A stretch of 64,000 nt of DNA from Zeugodacus cucurbitae (taxonomy: Eukaryota; Arthropoda; Insecta; Diptera; Tephritidae): NCBI RefSeq assembly GCF_028554725.1, contig NC_071669.1, positions 10,998,501 to 11,062,500 on the forward strand, given 5' to 3'. Under the pieces are notes generated by a model, which did not search any database, was not told the origin of the DNA, and was given only the letters and a program-made list of their open reading frames with translations. Below, piece after piece: positions 62,780-64,000 of this stretch; within the stretch, counting starts at the first letter, position 1, and each line of letters begins with the position of its first letter. The translations under genes and the position numbers were made by a program.

Positions 62780-63830
62780 ATTATATATGTATACCAAAGT
62801 GATCAGGGTGAAGAGTGGAGTTCAAATCCGGATGTCTGTCTGTTCGTCCGTCCGTCTGCGCAAGTTGTAACTTGAGTAAAAATTAAGATATCTTGATGAA
62901 ACTTGGCACACTTATTTCTTGACACCATAGGAAGGTTGCTTTCGAAGATGAGCAAATCGGACCGCTGCCACGCCCACAAAATGACGAAAACCGAAAACAC
63001 ATAAAGTGCCATAAATAAAGCTATGGAAATAGAATTTGGTGCAAATGATCGCACTATGAAGGGGCATATTTAGATGTAATTTTTTTGGAAAAGTGGGCGT
63101 GGCCCCGCCCTAAAATAGGTTTTTTGTATATATCTCGCAAACCAATACAGCTATATAAACCAAATTTTCTGCAGTCGTTTTTTTAGCCACTTCTTAACAC
63201 AATCCAAAAATGAAAGAAATCGGATAATAACCACGCCCATCTCCCATACAAAGGTTAGGTTGAAAATTACTAAAAGTGGGTTAACTCACTAACGAGAAAC
63301 ACTAAATTTCACATAAGAAATGGCAGAAGGAAGCTGCACTCAGATTTTTTTACAAAATGGAAAATGGGCGTGGCATCGCCCACTTAGGGGTCAAAAACCA
63401 TATCTCAGGAACTACTCGACCGATTTCAATGAAACTTGGTTTGTAATAGTTTCCTTACCTCCCAATAATATGTTGTGAAAATAGGTGAAGACGATCTAAA
63501 TCGTTTACTTTACAATATATAAAGTAAGCACTAGTGAAGATATCGGTTCAGAACTTTGCACAAATATTACGTTTATAGTGTGGCAGCCCCATTCTAAAAA
63601 TCGCCGCAATCGAACCATAGGTTTTCAAGGCCCCATTTATCGAACATGAGGACCTCGGTGCTTCTAACCTAATATTAGGGTTTCCAACTTTCAATGTACT
63701 TTATACAATATATATGACGAATATGTGGGTCAAATTGTGTATTATATAATATTAATAAAGTTAAATAAATAAATTGCGAGAGTATAAAATGTTCGGTTAC
63801 ACCCGAACTTAGCCCTTCCTTACTTGTTTA
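62780..63830 (-). mobile_element. Helentron/HINE-like repeat, family E, copy 3
   Basis: An inverted copy of 39730-40849. On the plus strand it ends TTGCGAGAGTATAAAATG, then the hairpin GTTCGGTTACACCCGAAC, then CCTTCCTTACTTGTT. The left end is truncated before the second subterminal repeat. It has no coding capacity. Confidence 0.72.
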
Positions 63831-64000
63831 ATATACATATGAGTCGTGTTCAATATACCGGTTTCGAAATGGATCTCAGTATAGCTTCCCAGAAATCGTT
63901 CAGATTGTAGCCAGGAAAACAGAATGACTGTAAAACGTAGTTATTGTTGATTGTTTCAAAGAGTCTCAAAAATCACCTCTTATTATTCATGTATCTGAGG
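63831..64000. other. Right edge, unassigned
   Basis: 170 bases of unique-looking sequence; no feature seen. Confidence 0.4.

Noticed and set aside
1..64000. Possible bacterial symbiont or viral insert
   Set aside because: No dense bacterial gene layout, Shine-Dalgarno pattern or viral structural/polymerase genes were seen; all recognisable mobile DNA is of common insect transposon types.

Overview
This is a 64 kb piece of an AT-rich dipteran nuclear genome. The three genes read like Drosophila orthologues but sit in much larger introns. The intergenic DNA is full of mini-me/DINE-type repeats, mariner, Tc1 and pogo elements, and (CATA)n/(TATG)n microsatellites. A tephritid fruit fly or a close relative fits best; this is inferred from the look of the sequence, not from a search. 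There are no bacterial operons, rRNA, CRISPR arrays or convincing tRNA genes.

Genes. (1) Pantothenate kinase (fumble, fbl) lies on the minus strand, with its 3' end off the left edge. Six common coding exons lie between 10290 and 7. At least three alternative first coding exons (12846-12882, 19836-20289, 27817-27856) all end in the phase that fits the common exon at 10290. (2) CHMP7, an ESCRT-III-family gene, is on the plus strand at 29184-30822, with four exons and 485 codons. (3) RhoBTB is on the minus strand at 47743-38282, with eleven coding exons and 741 codons. All exon joins were checked by hand for GT/AG borders and frame. fbl and CHMP7 are divergent (about 1.3 kb between start codons); CHMP7 and RhoBTB converge across 7.4 kb of repeats. 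I see no functional link among the three: coenzyme A synthesis, nuclear-envelope/ESCRT membrane remodelling, and an atypical Rho GTPase/Cul3 adaptor.

Non-coding layout. 0.4-10 kb: fbl introns with two Helentron-like repeats, a TTAA-flanked element, an internally deleted non-LTR retrotransposon, and a 1.3 kb tandem array (8.4-9.7 kb) whose units contain an abutted AG|GT splice-like signal. 10.3-19.8 kb: a pair of TA-flanked elements, a minisatellite, a dead Tc1 transposase interrupted by a MITE, and a TTCGAA-rich array. 20.3-29 kb: alternative promoter territory with pogo-like and mini-me insertions. 31-38 kb: intergenic TTAA element, mariner MITE and a ~255 bp tandem array. 38-47.7 kb: RhoBTB, whose introns carry a near-perfect 163 bp foldback MITE, a GA-rich array and a 10-mer (ACTGTTCCCA) repeated nine times. 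47.7-64 kb: gene-free repeat territory with tandem GAGGTGAGT repeats, relics of four or more transposon classes and a nested Tc1 pair.

I found no undescribed multi-gene system. The most unusual signals are repeat-based: splice-signal-bearing arrays in or next to introns, the 10-mer spread over RhoBTB introns, and two repeat families sharing one Helentron-like end design.
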